Part shown: positions 1 to 20,425 of the stretch, piece after piece | Layout: each line of letters starts with the position of its first letter | Numbering within the stretch: position 1 is the stretch's first letter | DNA from: Zingiber officinale | Lineage: Eukaryota > Streptophyta > Magnoliopsida > Zingiberales > Zingiberaceae | NCBI RefSeq assembly: GCF_018446385.1 | Contig: NC_056000.1 | Location: forward strand, 50,128,722-50,192,721 | DNA length: 64,000 bases | Direction: 5' to 3' | Notes under the pieces: model-generated | What the model was told of the DNA's origin: nothing | Database searches by the model: none | What the model saw: only the letters and a program-made list of their open reading frames with translations | Position numbers and translations under genes: made by a program

Positions 1-3000
1 AGCAACCCTTTCCGATTGAGGTGGAGCTCCTTCCAGTTGTTGTTTCCCATTTGAGAGTTCAAGCAAGCGCAGTCCGGTTCATAGTTCTATTCATGGCTAC
101 ATCTGGCGCTCCAAAGCCAGATACCTCAATCTTTACCAACCATATTACTGCACCCCTCTCTTCCGAGCAGTTGGATGGTAAAAATTATATCTCCTGTGCA
201 TCTCACATTGAACTTTGGCTTGTTGGACAGGGGTATGAGACACATCTCACTCAAACTGAAGAAGATGTTCAAGACGCCGATCGTCCTCTGTGGAAGAAGG
301 TTGACGCTCAGTTGTGTTGTATTATCCGAGCCACCATCCATTCATCTCTTAGGAATGTCTTCTGTACTCACAAAACCTGCAAAGCTGTTTGGACACAAGC
401 TCAACAACTCTTTACAAACACTTCTCGGCGACTCTATCAAGTTTGTGAAGATCTCATGACTATCCTCAACGCCAATCAGATTAAGGATTCAATGTCAACT
501 TATCTGGGTTCAGTTTCTAGCCTTCTTTGTGACTTCAATGAACTGCTTCCACCTACGGCTGATCCTGTTGAAGAGCTTGAAAATCGGAAGAATTTTTTTA
601 TGTCTTTAGCTTTATATGGTCTGCCCACAGATTATTCTCATGTCCGTGACCAGATCCTGGGTAGCCCCACAGAAGCTACCATGGAAAATACCTGGGCGAC
701 TCTTCTCCGTGTCCCGGCCAAAGTCTTGACGATGCATTCTTCTGTTCCTGTCGACTCGTCAGCTTTGGTCTCTCGACACAAAGGACCTCCACCTCGCAAG
801 GGTGGCAAAGGACGCCCTTGGTGTGATCATTGCCATCGACCGGGACACACGATTGATAAATGCTGGAGTCTACATGGTCGTCCTCCTCGTGCTGCTCAGA
901 TTGTTCAGAGTTCTGTTGCTCCTTCAGCTTCCACCTCACAGTTAACACCTTATTCGACTTCAACACCTTCCTATACTGACTTTCTGAAATGGTTTGAGGA
1001 TCGACAGGCTTCGGGTTCCACTGCTACCATTGCAGACGCTGGTACTTCCTTTGCTGGCATATCTCGTTCTTCGGGTCCTTGGGTTCTTGATTCGGGGGCC
1101 ACCGATCATATCATTGGTAATAAATCCCTTTTTTCCTCTCTCACTACTTCTGATAACTTACCAATGGTCACCATGGCCAATGGTTCCCAAACTCAATCCC
1201 AGGGTATTGGTATTGTTCATCCTTCTTCATCTCTTTCAATTCATAATGTTCTTTATATTCCCGACGCTCCTTTTAATTTATTGTCGATAAGTCAACTTAC
1301 TCGGTCTCTTGATTGTGTCATTTCTTTTACTAACACATCTGTTTCCTTACAGGACCGGAGTACGGGGAGGATGATTGGCTTCGGATGTGAATCCCATGGC
1401 CTATATCGGCTTCAACAACCCTCTTTTGTTGGTTCGGCGGCAACATCTTCACTACTTATTCATGCTCAGTTAGGATCTCCAGGTCTTAATAAGTTGAAAC
1501 AGTTACATCCTAGTCTTTCTCACTTAGAGTCTTTATCTTGTGAGTCGTGTCAATTAGGTAAGCATGTTCGTAGTTCTTTTTCTCCTCGCATTCAGAGTCG
1601 GGCTATGTCTCCTTTTGCTTTGGTTCATTCTAATGTTTGGGGTCCAAGTCGTATTTCTTCCACAATGGGGTCAAGATATTTTGTTACTTTTATAGACGAT
1701 TTTTCCCGTTGTACATGGCTATATCTAATGCAGGATCGTTCAGAATTGTTTTCTATTTTTGAATCCTTTTTCCTTGAAATAAAAACTCAATTTGGTACTT
1801 CCCTTCGAATTTTGCAAAGTGATAATGCACGTGAGTATTTATCTACTCAGTTTCGTACCTTCTTGACATCTCATGGCGTGTTGCATCGCACGTCTTGCCC
1901 TCATACCCCTCAACAGAATGGGGTTGCAGAACGCAAAAATCGTCATCTCCTTGAGACGACTCGGACTCTTCTTCTCCATTCTCATGTCCCTCATCAGTTT
2001 TGGGGTGATGCCTTACTTACTGCGTGTTATCTCATCAATCGCATGCCTTCATCCACTCTCCAGGGTAAAATACCTCATCAGGTACTTTATCCACATCAGT
2101 CCCTTCATCCTCTACCACCTCGGGTCTTTGGTTCTATATGTTTTGCTCATGCTCTTGATCCCGGCGTTGACAAACTCTCTCCCCGGTCTCATAAGTGTGT
2201 TTTCCTTGGGTACCCACGGTCTCAGAAAGGGTACAAGTGTTATTCTCCTACCCTTCGTCGGTACTTCATCTCTGCTAATGTCACATTCTTTGAGTCGGTT
2301 TCTTTTTTTGCTCCTTCCGCTTCACAGGTCGAGGTTTCTCCCTCTCCACCTGCGCCAGTGACTATCTTTTGTCCTCAGGAGGCGCCTCTATCTTCTCCGG
2401 CCTCGCCTCCTCCTTTGCAGGTTTATCAACGTCGTACTCGTTCTGCTTTGCCGCCGGCCAACACTGACACTGCTGTGGGCACATCTTTGGAGCCAAGTCC
2501 TTCGCCGTTTCCTCCGGTCTCATTTCCTGACCCTGATGTTCCTATTGCACTTCGAAAGGGTATGCGGTCCACTCGTAATCCTTCTCCTCACTATATTTCT
2601 TTGAGCTATCATCGTCTTTCCCTTTCCTATTATTATTGCCTGTCTTCCTTGTCTTCTGTTTCTCTTCCAAAGACTGCAGGTGATGCCTGTGCTCATCCAG
2701 GATGGAAACAGGCTATACTTGATGAAATGAGTGCATTACAGAGCAGTGGGACTTGGGATCTCGTTCCTCTACCTCCTGGGAAGTCAGTGGTTGGTTGTCG
2801 ATGGGTGTTTACGGTAAAAGTTGGTGTAGACGGCACGGTTGATCGGCTTAAGGCTCGTCTTGTCGCTAAGGGCTATACTCGTGTATTGATTGGATTATGA
2901 GACACTTTTTCTCCTGTTGCCAAGATGTCTTCTGTGCGTCTTTTCCTGTCTATTGCTGCAATTTGCCATTGGCCCCTTCATCAATTAGACATCAAAAATG

Positions 3001-4320
3001 CATTCTTACATGGTGACCTGCTCGAGGAAGTCTACATGGAGCAACCTCCGTGTTTTGTTGCTCAGGGGGAGTCTTCTGGTCTTGTATGTCGCTTGCGGAA
3101 ATCTTTATATGGTTTCAAGCAGTCACCCAGAGCATGGTTCAGTAGATTTAGTACTGTAATTCAACAGTTTGGCATGACTCGAAGCGAGGCTGATCATTTT
3201 GTCTTTTATCGCCACTCATCTACTGGTTGCATCTATGTAGTGGTTTATGTTGATGATATTGTCATCACAGGTATGATCATCTTTGGATTTCACAAGTAAA
3301 ACATCTTTTCAAACATTTCCAGACAAATGATCTTGGCAAACTCAAATATTTTCTAGGGATAGAAGTGACACAGTCTAAAGATGGGATCATTATATCCCAA
3401 AGGAAGTATGCAATGGATATTTTGGAAGAAACAGGAATGTTAAACTCAAAGATAGTCGACAATCCCATGGATCCTAATGTCAAGCTCCTACCAAATCAGG
3501 GGGAGCCTTTTTCAGATCCTGAACGGTATAGGCGATTGGTAGGGAAACTAAGCTACCTTACTGTCACTCGTCCGGATATCTCATTTGCAGTGAGTGTAGT
3601 AAGTCAGTTTCTTAGCTCTCCATGCAAAGAACATTGGGATGCAGTGACTCACATTGTTCGATATATCAGGGGCGCACCAGGAAAGGGTCTTCTATATGAA
3701 GACAAAGGACATACTCAAGTCGTGGGATATTCTGATGCAGATTGGGCAGGATCTCCCTTTGATAGAAGATCCACTTCTGGATTTTGTATATTTGTCGGAG
3801 GTAACCTTGTTTCTTGGAAAAACAAAAAAACAGAATGTTGTGGCAAGATCCAGTGCAGAGGCAGAATATCGAGCTATGACTATTGCTAGTCAAGAACTTA
3901 TATGGTTAAAACAGTTGCTTCAGAAACTAAGGTTTGGAGAGGTTACACAAATGTCACTCATATGTGACAACCAGACTGCTATGCATATTGAAGTTGACTG
4001 TCACTTTGTCAGAGAGAAAGTCATATCTGGAGAAATATCTACTAGTTTTGTCAACTCAAATGATCAGCTAGCAGATATATTCACTAAATCACTTAGAGGT
4101 CCTCGGATTGACTACATATGTAACAAGCTTGGCGTATATGATCTATATTCTCAAGCTTGAGGGGGAGTGTTAGAATAAGTATAGGGGTAGTTTGGTCTTT
4201 TGGCTTCTTTCTTCTTTTCTATATAAAGGCCTAACTCGTGGTTCCTAAATATACGAGATTTTAGGTTTTACTTTGTAGAGTAACCAACTCGGCTTTGCCC
4301 AGGGCAATTCCAAAAGCAAT
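1..4320 (+). mobile_element. Ty1/copia LTR retrotransposon, 5' LTR outside the window, broken
   Basis: Domain order is that of Ty1/copia: gag with a zinc knuckle (CDHCHRPGHTIDKC, near 820-870), aspartic protease (LDSGATDHI, near 1090), integrase (roughly 1500-2150, with FVTFIDDFSR and a downstream DNAREY), reverse transcriptase (roughly 2700-3300, with YVDDIV) and RNase H (roughly 3650-4000, with ADWAGS and AEAEYRAM). Integrase before reverse transcriptase excludes Ty3/gypsy. A purine tract (4161-4167) precedes TGTTAG at 4168, taken as the start of the 3' LTR. The window opens just inside the internal region. The reading frame is broken in a few places, so this is a fossil; age cannot be estimated from one LTR. 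It sits in an intron of the RRM gene whose next exon starts at 4338. The exact right end is uncertain. Confidence 0.95.
4168..4320 (+). repeat. 3' LTR of the copia element (right border uncertain)
   Basis: The LTR begins with TGTTAGAATAAG directly after the polypurine tract GAGGGGGAG. A TATA-like box (TATATAAA, 4220-4227) would be the promoter core of the LTR. The right end must lie before the exon acceptor at 4337. No partner LTR is visible, so neither the border nor the target-site duplication can be fixed. Confidence 0.7.
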
Positions 4321-4337
4321 CTTGCTACTATGTGTAG

Positions 4338-5522
4338 ATGCCCAGGTTTCTTAACATTGAAGATGCAGAACAAGAGTATTCCTGTTGCATTTATTGATTT
4401 TGAGGTACTAAGATAAACCCATACACTTTCATTATGGAGTCAATAAATGACTACCTGTATAAGTGTACTTGTTTTGATCCTTATTCTTTTAGTTTCCTTA
4501 TTTTTTGTGCAAATCCGAGTGAAAGATAGTATATTAGGCAGTTAAAAGCTATAGACACTTCTCATCATTGACTCCAAATATATTGCTTTCAGTAATCAAC
4601 TGTCAACACATTCTAGTAGTTGTCTTGATAAACCTAGCGTGAAATTGTTTTTGCCACGTTGGTACAAGTATTCAAAATAGTTATCAATCCGATTGTTTGA
4701 CATGACTATTTCTAACTTTTTTTTAACATTATTAAAAGAAAGTGTCCACTGGGAGTGTCAAATGTCCTGAGCGTCGGGTGTCCAACACGGGTATAGATAG
4801 GGTAGACGAAGAGTCCAAGTATCATAGGGGTATAGGAGGATTGAAAGGGAGTTTAGCTTCAACAATAACTCTTCCTTTTGTATTCTGAAATCAGCATCCT
4901 TGAGTCAATTCATCATAAGGCTACAATCTCACTGGAAATTTCATTGGACTGTAATTCCTTGTTGAATGTGGTTTTCTGCAATGAAACCGGTAAGTGTAGC
5001 CGAGAAAGTCCTTGCTGGTTTATCAATTATAAGTTTATGCTTCTTGTGGTCGTCAAGCAAAGGTGCTTATTCTCAAGCTTAAAATGCAAACTAAAAGTGT
5101 TTCTTCATGTAGTCAATAATCAAGTAGATTTATGCCGAGGTTTATTTTCACTGAGCAAGGTTGTGGTTTTTATCATACCAAGCATATCTGAAGCTTCAAC
5201 CAATGAAAATATATTTCTTGCCATTCGTAACATTTCAAACTAGAGTAGCTAGTTAACACATGCTGTAATGCTCATATCAGATCCCATATAGAAGAATCTG
5301 CTCTCGTTATCTTCATCAAATCTTTGAGTTGGAATATAACTTTTGCAGGATGTCGGTAGTTCTACCGCTGCTTTAAATCATCTGCAAGGAACCTTTCTTC
5401 TCTCATCAGTAAGGAACGGCATGTGGTTGGAGTATCCTTTTCAGTATGATCTTCCTAATTTCTTGCTAGTAGATAAGTGGCACAACAGCTTCTCGTGCAT
5501 GGCAATTAAATCATGTACTTGA
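4338..5522 (+). CDS. RRM RNA-binding protein, last two exons (5' part outside the window)
   Basis: Two exons read as the C-terminal half of an RRM. Exon A is 4338-4404 (tgtag acceptor, GAG|gtacta donor) and encodes CPGFLTLKMQNKS then PVAFIDFE, the RNP1 strand. Exon B is 5349-5522 (ttttgcag acceptor) and encodes DVGSSTAALNHLQGTF and RNGMWLEY, the last helix and strand of the fold. Phases agree: exon A starts on the third base of a codon and ends in phase 0. From memory this resembles plant single-RRM proteins of the At3g21215/At2g42240 kind. The tail after the RRM is short and unlike the usual basic C-terminus, ending at TGA 5520-5522. The upstream exons lie left of the copia element, so the gene may be disrupted, or the element may simply be spliced out with its intron. 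Confidence 0.68.
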
Positions 5523-5854
5523 GAAAGCAAGCAAAGTCCTGCTGATGGCCAAGTTGGACTGTGGCAGATCAGGAGCAGCTTGTGAGAGAAGCGTGTGAGG
5601 TGGACAGTGACACGGCACCAAACACTGTTCTTCATTGATCCTTCCTTCATCGTGATCGATGGTATAAAAACTTAATAAATGAATTAAATAAAGTTCATCC
5701 ATCAAATTCCTTTTGGCAGGAGAAATAATGACAGAGACTTCACCTCCTGCCTAAAGCAAACTCAGGAATATTAATTACTTAACTCCTCCACCTCCTCGAG
5801 AAGCTAGCAGCCATGGAGCATCATTGGATACATCAGTAGGATCCAGTACTCCTC

Positions 5855-6144
5855 ATGGCCTGGTTTGGCTCCCTCTTCTCTCCTCTCAGGAAGCTTTGGC
5901 TCACCTTGCGTTCTGCTCGCAGCAGCAAGAGTAAGGATTGATTATTTTTGGTTAATTTTTAATCGCAGTACTGTGTCTTCATGTTCTCATCGCTTTGTTA
6001 ATTTCTGGTGCTAAACTAGCAGAGACGAAGGGGATTTCTATCCTGTACGAGGACGTGAAGTCCTGTCAGTGCGAGGATGTGCAGATCTTGTGGTCTATCC
6101 TTGTGGAATCATCTCATTCTCCTTCTTCCAGATTGAAGCAGTGA
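5855..6144 (+). CDS. Small (65-residue) conserved plant protein, two exons
   Basis: Exon 1 is 5855-5930 (AAGA|gtaagg) and exon 2 is 6023-6144, giving 65 residues. It starts MAWFGSLFSPLRKLWLTLRS and continues with KGISILYEDVKSCQCEDVQ and LWSILVES before the stop at 6142-6144. From memory, a family of roughly 60-70 residue uncharacterised plant proteins has the same layout: a basic amphipathic N-terminus followed by a conserved ILYEDVKSC..EDVQ.LWSILVES core. No catalytic motif, signal peptide or membrane segment is seen. The intron is only 92 bp. Its 3' end is a tandem acceptor (TAGCAG, 6017-6022): use of the first AG adds one codon (Thr-Glu in place of Lys). The gene lies 333 bp downstream of the RRM stop on the same strand. 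Function is unknown. Confidence 0.72.
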
Positions 6145-6889
6145 TGATCTGCGAATAGAATAACTTATGTATCAGAGGATGATGAGCTTTGTCTGCCATA
6201 GTTTCTCTGTAAAAAAGTAGTTTTTAATAATATTTTCTTTAAAAAAATCTTGAATATAATGTCTTCTGTTCTTGTGCTTGCAGAAAAAATGCTTTAATTC
6301 ATGGCAGTTAATAACTCTGTCGGTCGTCGTATTATTATTATTTTTAATAATAAAAGTGCTCGTGATTCATCAGGCAGTTTAATTTTAATATATATGTATA
6401 TATTTTCCTTTTATTTGTTGGGGTTTTTTTTTAATGTTTAGTGGATGGCAGCAAAGATTTAAGATATGGTTAGAAAAGGAAAACAAATCTAACAGATTGT
6501 TACCGTTTAGTTTTGTTCTTTCTTGTTTTTTTGGAAACGAGGTGCTTACACCCAAATCTTTTCTAGGCAAAAATTAAATCTAAGGTTAAACTGTATTTAG
6601 CATTTTGTCTCCATTAAAATCGTTTAGACTCTTGGTGACTTATTATTTATTTATTTATATTTAATATCTATCATTCATATTAGTAATCAAATTTCACAAA
6701 TAAGTACTCTTTAAAATCTTTTAAATCACTAATTTATGTTAATATAGGAGTCATTTTTACTCTCAAATGTTAATTCCAAAAAGGTTCTATAATAATTTAG
6801 ATTAAAATTTATAAACTAACTAAATTTTGAAAATTGGACCTCTTTATTACGGACTATGATGCAATGATAAACATATTTTAAAAGGTAGA
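6145..6889. other. Intergenic, AT-rich
   Basis: Presumed 3' flank of the small gene, followed by AT-rich DNA with homopolymer runs. I see no coding potential and no recognisable repeat. Confidence 0.6.
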
Positions 6890-7066
6890 TCCGTTATCTT
6901 AGTGACCCCCCTAGTGTCAGCTCCACGGATATGGAGGGAGGTTCATGCAGGTACATAGGTCATAGGCACATGACGAGATAAACCTCAGGTCGTCAGTTCC
7001 TAAAAATCGACCCCTAATCATTACGCTAAAGATATCATGCATTCACCGTCTGCGCTATGCCCCATG
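6890..7066 (-). mobile_element. tRNA-derived SINE-like copy
   Basis: Read on the minus strand from about 7060, the sequence has an A-box-like stretch (TAGCGCAGACGGTG) and about 45 bases later a B-box-like GGGTCGATTTTT, the spacing of an RNA polymerase III promoter, followed by a non-tRNA body. The B box is degraded. Ends and target-site duplications were not resolved. Confidence 0.45.
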
Positions 7067-7824
7067 GAGGCATAAATATATCTTAAAACTCCCATTGAGA
7101 ATTGTCATTAGAGACCCTTTGTGATCCCATTAAGTGGTAAAGTTGGATCTTAGAGGAATGCATCAAAGGTATTCATAGTAATAGAGCAATTAACACAAGA
7201 AAATAAGGTTATAAATAAGTCAATTCGAGCTAAATTTTATATTGTTCAAATTAGATAATTGAACTAAGTCAAGTTGAACCTTAAGTTTAACTTGGTTTAT
7301 TTGTTAAGAGTTTAAGTTTGATTCATACTTTGTTTTAGTTTGGTACATTTAGATATTATTTAGTTCTGAATTCAATTTTATTTGGTTGTTTAAAATTTTT
7401 ATATTTTTAAGTTTGTTTAGCTGGTTAGTGAACTTGTTTATTTATTTACCATATTAATAAAAATTTTATCAATAAACATAATTCATAAATTCTATTCATC
7501 AATATTGTTCATAAATAATACATAATCTATATTCATTTAGTTTAATGAATTATTTAAATTTATTTATTTAATTAATTATATATATTAAATAAATATAAAT
7601 AAATTTTGATCGAGTTGAACATCAACTATGTTATTTGCATCCAAAATGGTTTAACTACACATAATAATGAGTAAATTTGTGAAATGTAATGGTGTTGAAG
7701 AGCAAGATGAAAGTTTTTTCTTCATTCATTTAAGGTTTCTATAAATTTGCATTGAAAGAGAAGACTCATATAAATTATTATTATTATTATTATTTTGATT
7801 TTATTTATTTCAAAAGTGAATTTA
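7067..7824. other. Intergenic, AT-rich, decayed repeats
   Basis: Very AT-rich, with runs of TTTA/ATTT and a short ATT microsatellite near 7780-7795. No gene is supported. The stretch near 7200-7660, rich in TTGAACTAAGTCAAG-like words, looks like an old MITE but its ends cannot be defined. Confidence 0.5.
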
Positions 7825-7835
7825 CAATGAAAAAT

Positions 7836-8841
7836 CGACAATTTATCAAAGGGCGCATATGGAGATCTGAATTTACCAAAAGACGCACTCTATTTTGATA
7901 TTTACCAAAGAACGCACCATTTTAAAAGCATTTCCTATTTTATCCTCCTGACAATTTGACATTTTTACCTTTTTCTTTTCTCCACTATTTTTCTCTCTTC
8001 TCTTTTTTGCAGAATATATGAATAATATTAGTTAATCTTTTAATAACATTTTAATACATTTGAAGAAACAAAAATAAACAATGAATAGCATATTTGAACT
8101 ACTTGCAATTTCAGAAATCCATCGGAACTAAAATGAGTGTAATCGGAGCTCTCTAGGTCGATCGATGGATTTTGACCAAAACTCACTAATGGACCTAGAG
8201 AGCTCCAATTGCACCCATTTCAGTTCCTATGGATTTCTGATGTTGCAAGGAGTTCAAATATGGTGTTTATTATTTATTTTAGCTTTTTACAGATGCTTAT
8301 ACAAAAAATCAAAGAATCGTCAAAAACAGCCCAACGTGGATTTTTTTGTCGATTCTTTGATTTTGCATATTAACGTCTATGAAAAGCCAAAATAAATAAT
8401 GGACATCATATTTGAACTCCTTACAATTTCAGAAAACCATAGAAACTGAAATGGATGTAATCGGAGCTCTCTAGGTCCATCAGTGGGTTTTGATCGAAAC
8501 CCACTGATCGACCTAGAGAGCTCCGATTACACTCATTTTAGTTCCGGTGAATTTCTGAAATTGCAAGGAGTACAAATATGCTATTCATTGTTTATTTTTG
8601 TTTCTTCAAATGTATTAAAATGTTATTAAAAGATTAACTAATATTATTCATATGTTCTGCAAAAAAAAAAGATGAGAGAGAAGAGAGAGAAAAATAGTGG
8701 AGAAAAGAAAAAGGTAAAAGGTCAAATTGTTAGGAAGGTAAAATAGGAAATGTTTTTAAAATGGTGCATTCTTTGATAAATATCAAAATAGAGTACATAT
8801 TTTGATAAATTCAGATCTCTATATGCACTTTGGTAAATTGC
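7836..8841. mobile_element. Long foldback (Mutator-like) MITE with 11-bp target-site duplication
   Basis: The 1006-bp block is nearly one perfect palindrome: its two arms of about 490 bp fold onto each other around a loop near 8338. The ends pair as (G)GCAATTTACCAAAG against CAATTTATCAAAG. Both sides are flanked by CAATGAAAAAT (7825-7835 and 8842-8852), an 11-bp direct repeat suited to Mutator-like insertion. Each arm carries a smaller palindrome centred on GGAGCTCTCTAGGTC, so one unit of about 70 bp occurs four times in alternating orientation (near 8090, 8190, 8410 and 8510). It has no coding capacity. The right end is 65 bp from the predicted start codon of the acetyltransferase gene, so it probably forms part of that promoter or 5' leader. 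Confidence 0.85.
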
Positions 8842-8906
8842 CAATGAAAAATAATTTTGTCGGAGGAAATTGGTGATAAACTAATAATTTATTACGTCAC
8901 CTTGTG

Positions 8907-17758
<8,852 letters not shown>

Positions 17759-18288
17759 TGTCCCGAGTTGAGGAATTGTTTTTCTTTACACGTCCCATAG
17801 TGTATTTATGCTGTGTACGAGTATGCGATAATGTGAATAGGGATAATTTGATACTTCAAAACTCACTCTTGCTTAAGCTAATTGTCTTCTGATTGTGTAG
17901 ATCAAATACGACACCTGCTCTCTGCGGCTCATTTATCGTTTGGCATCTTTGCTCACTTCAGAAGTCACTCTCTTGTTTTTTTTTGTAATGAAAAAAAATG
18001 TCGAACAAGGTAACACCGATTCTTGGATAATTAGTTCTGTTCCTATATAGAAGTTTTTCATCGGTTATCAAGATAAATGAAGTTTTCACGACGGACAACC
18101 TAAAAGTCCGGCATTTTATGGTTATACATTCCATTTGAAAGAAATTTTTTTGTAAATATATCGTAGCTCAGATGAAATCGTGAGTGTGTTGGTGATAATT
18201 TAGTATCTTTTTGTTGCACCATAGTTCCGGAGTAGTGAGCGCAGCGATGGGAGAGATAAATTCTTTTTCATTCTTTCCCTTGGTCAAC
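17759..18288. other. 3' flank of NSI and intergenic DNA
   Basis: Contains the presumed 3' UTR and polyadenylation region of the acetyltransferase gene. No further gene or repeat is recognised. Confidence 0.5.
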
Positions 18289-18712
18289 TTTGGGGTGTAA
18301 ACAATTTGGGAAGAAAAATATAAGGCTCGAGTATAACAAATTAGTTATATTCGAGTTCGAGTCCGATTCGAAGTTTAAAATGTTTAAAATTTTTCATATT
18401 CAGCTTGAATCAGAGCTCGAGTGGTTCGAGTTAGGTTCAAAAAATTCAAACATATTCATGAGCTATTGGAATTATTATTCAAAAATAAATACTTGAAATA
18501 CTTAAAATTTATTTATTTAATATATAATTATATTATATTAATAAAATATTAAAATTTACGAGTGACTCTCGAACTATCAAATTAAATAATTTAGACTTAA
18601 GTTCCGCTTGAAAAAAATTCAAATAGGTTGAGTTTGGTTCGAATTCAGTTCGAATACGAATCAAGCCGGTTTAAAAAATGTATGAATCAACTCGATTAGT
18701 TTATACCCCCAG
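18289..18712. mobile_element. hAT-like MITE
   Basis: Imperfect terminal inverted repeats TTGGGGTGTAAAC (left) and GTTTATACCCCCA (right, + strand) bound a segment rich in TTCGAG/CTCGAG words. A related element with better ends and a clear 8-bp duplication lies at 47973-48439. The target-site duplication here is not clear. Confidence 0.5.
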
Positions 18713-18816
18713 TGAACGCCAACAAAGTAAACTGGCATCCCTCTCCTCTCCCTTCCATTCTCCCCGCTCCCCGCTCCCCGCTGGTAAACAGAACCTAAGC
18801 GTGCAAACGTCCCTTA

Positions 18817-19918
18817 GAGCATCTCCAATGCAGCTTTTTTAACAGGTTTGTAAAATTGAAAAAGCTCAACAAAAAAACTCTAATGAGTGGAGACATAAGC
18901 TTTGAGATTTTTATTTTAAGAGCAGGTTTGATATTTCAAACCTGTTTTTTTCTTTTGAAGATGGAGCCCTTAATCATTGAAAAATTAATATTGCATGTTT
19001 GATTTTTTTAAAACCATTAAATATTTTATTTAATAGTTAAATTATACATTTTTCTTTTGAAAATAAATATATTTGGTAAGTTAAAAAAATACAAATGACT
19101 ATAATTAAATTAAAATTCATAAGTTAATTAAATATTAAATAAAAATTACAAATTAAATTAAATTAAAAATCATAAGTTTATTAATTTATTAATTAAAAAT
19201 TACAAATAAATTAATTTAAAGATGAGAATTAAATAAAATATTAAGTAAAAATTATATAGAGATATTAAATGAAAAAATAAAAATAAAGATGTATGATTTG
19301 TAATGTAGGACCCATAAATTAAGTAACTTAAGCTGATGACGAGAATCTGCGATGCAAATTTTGTGAAAGATTTGTAAAATTAAAAAATCTAATTAAAAAG
19401 AGATTTTATGATTGTGTAAGTGAAGTTTGGGATTTTTAATTTAAAAATATATTTGACTTTTTAAATCTATTTTTTTCTCTTGAAAGTGATTATTTTTAAA
19501 TAATTAAAAATAATTTATTTGGTGTAATATTTAATTATAATATTTTATTTCATAAATAGTTAATAATAATTAAAGTGATTTTTTTTTCTTTTAAAAATAA
19601 TTATATTTGAGATAAGTTAAAAATATAGAAATGATTATAATTAAACTAAAATCATAAATTTATTAATTAAAAATTATAAATAAATAAAATCAAAATCATA
19701 AATTAATTAAAATATTAAATGAAAAATATATAGATATATTAAATAAAAAATTAATAAATAACAATATATGATTTATAATATAGGACACACACAAAAAATT
19801 GTATGGAAGTTTTTTCATTGTAGAGATATAGTAGATATTTATGCTTGTGATGTGACATTGGAATATTAAAAACTACCAAAAAAAAGTTTATTGAAAGATT
19901 TAACTATTGGAGATGTCC
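18817..19918. mobile_element. Tourist-like (PIF/Harbinger) MITE with duplicated halves
   Basis: Ends read GAGCATCTCCAATG (left) and CTATTGGAGATGTCC (right), an inverted repeat flanked by TTA on both sides (18814-18816, 19919-19921), as expected for PIF/Harbinger elements. The AT-rich interior consists of two diverged copies of a roughly 540-bp unit (compare the text after TTTGTAAAATTGAAAAA near 18850 with TTTGTAAAATTAAAAAA near 19370). It has no coding capacity. It ends about 500 bp before the APS kinase start codon. Confidence 0.7.
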
Positions 19919-19921
19919 TTA

Positions 19922-20425
19922 TAGGAACGCACGACTTTTACGATACGAGGAGGATATCAGAATGCGCCACGTGTCAAACTTGATCTATAAGGCTGCATGT
20001 AATATAGCCTTCGGCCCACACACAAAGATCACGTGCCCTGCACGCTCTCTGAGTGCAGGGTGCAAGGTCAAGGATTCTCCGTGAACAGGGAATCATAAAT
20101 AAATAAATAAAGCGGAGAAGCGAAATCCCCGACTGTCGGAGCGTTCGATTTGTTTTCTCGCTCTTAGCTCTCCCTCTTTCGCTCGCAGCTGTTCGTTTTC
20201 TGTGTTGCACCCTCGAATCGATCTCGATTGCTTTACCTGGGCGTTGTCGCAATCTCTGCTCCAGGTTTTGTGATCCCTGATCGCTGCAAGTTTTTCCTTG
20301 TCCGTCGGCTTCGGGACGTTGGCGCTTGGTATTCTTGGGAAAAGTTTCCCTTTTGTAGTTGTAATTTTTTTCTTCTTCTGATCTTTTAAGTTCATCTCAA
20401 CCTATCTTGGGGTCATTTTAGTTCA
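19922..20425 (+). promoter_or_regulatory. APS kinase promoter and 5' leader with two G-boxes
   Basis: Two CACGTG cores occur at 19968-19973 (in GCCACGTGTC) and 20030-20035 (in TCACGTGCCC), within 62 bp. Such sites bind plant bZIP and bHLH factors. The following 250 bp is richer in C and T and probably contains the transcription start and leader. The core promoter was not located. Confidence 0.55.

Noticed and set aside
4878-5243. 121-residue plus-strand open frame between the two RRM exons
   Set aside because: It lies in the intron of the RRM gene, and its composition and lack of motif give no support.
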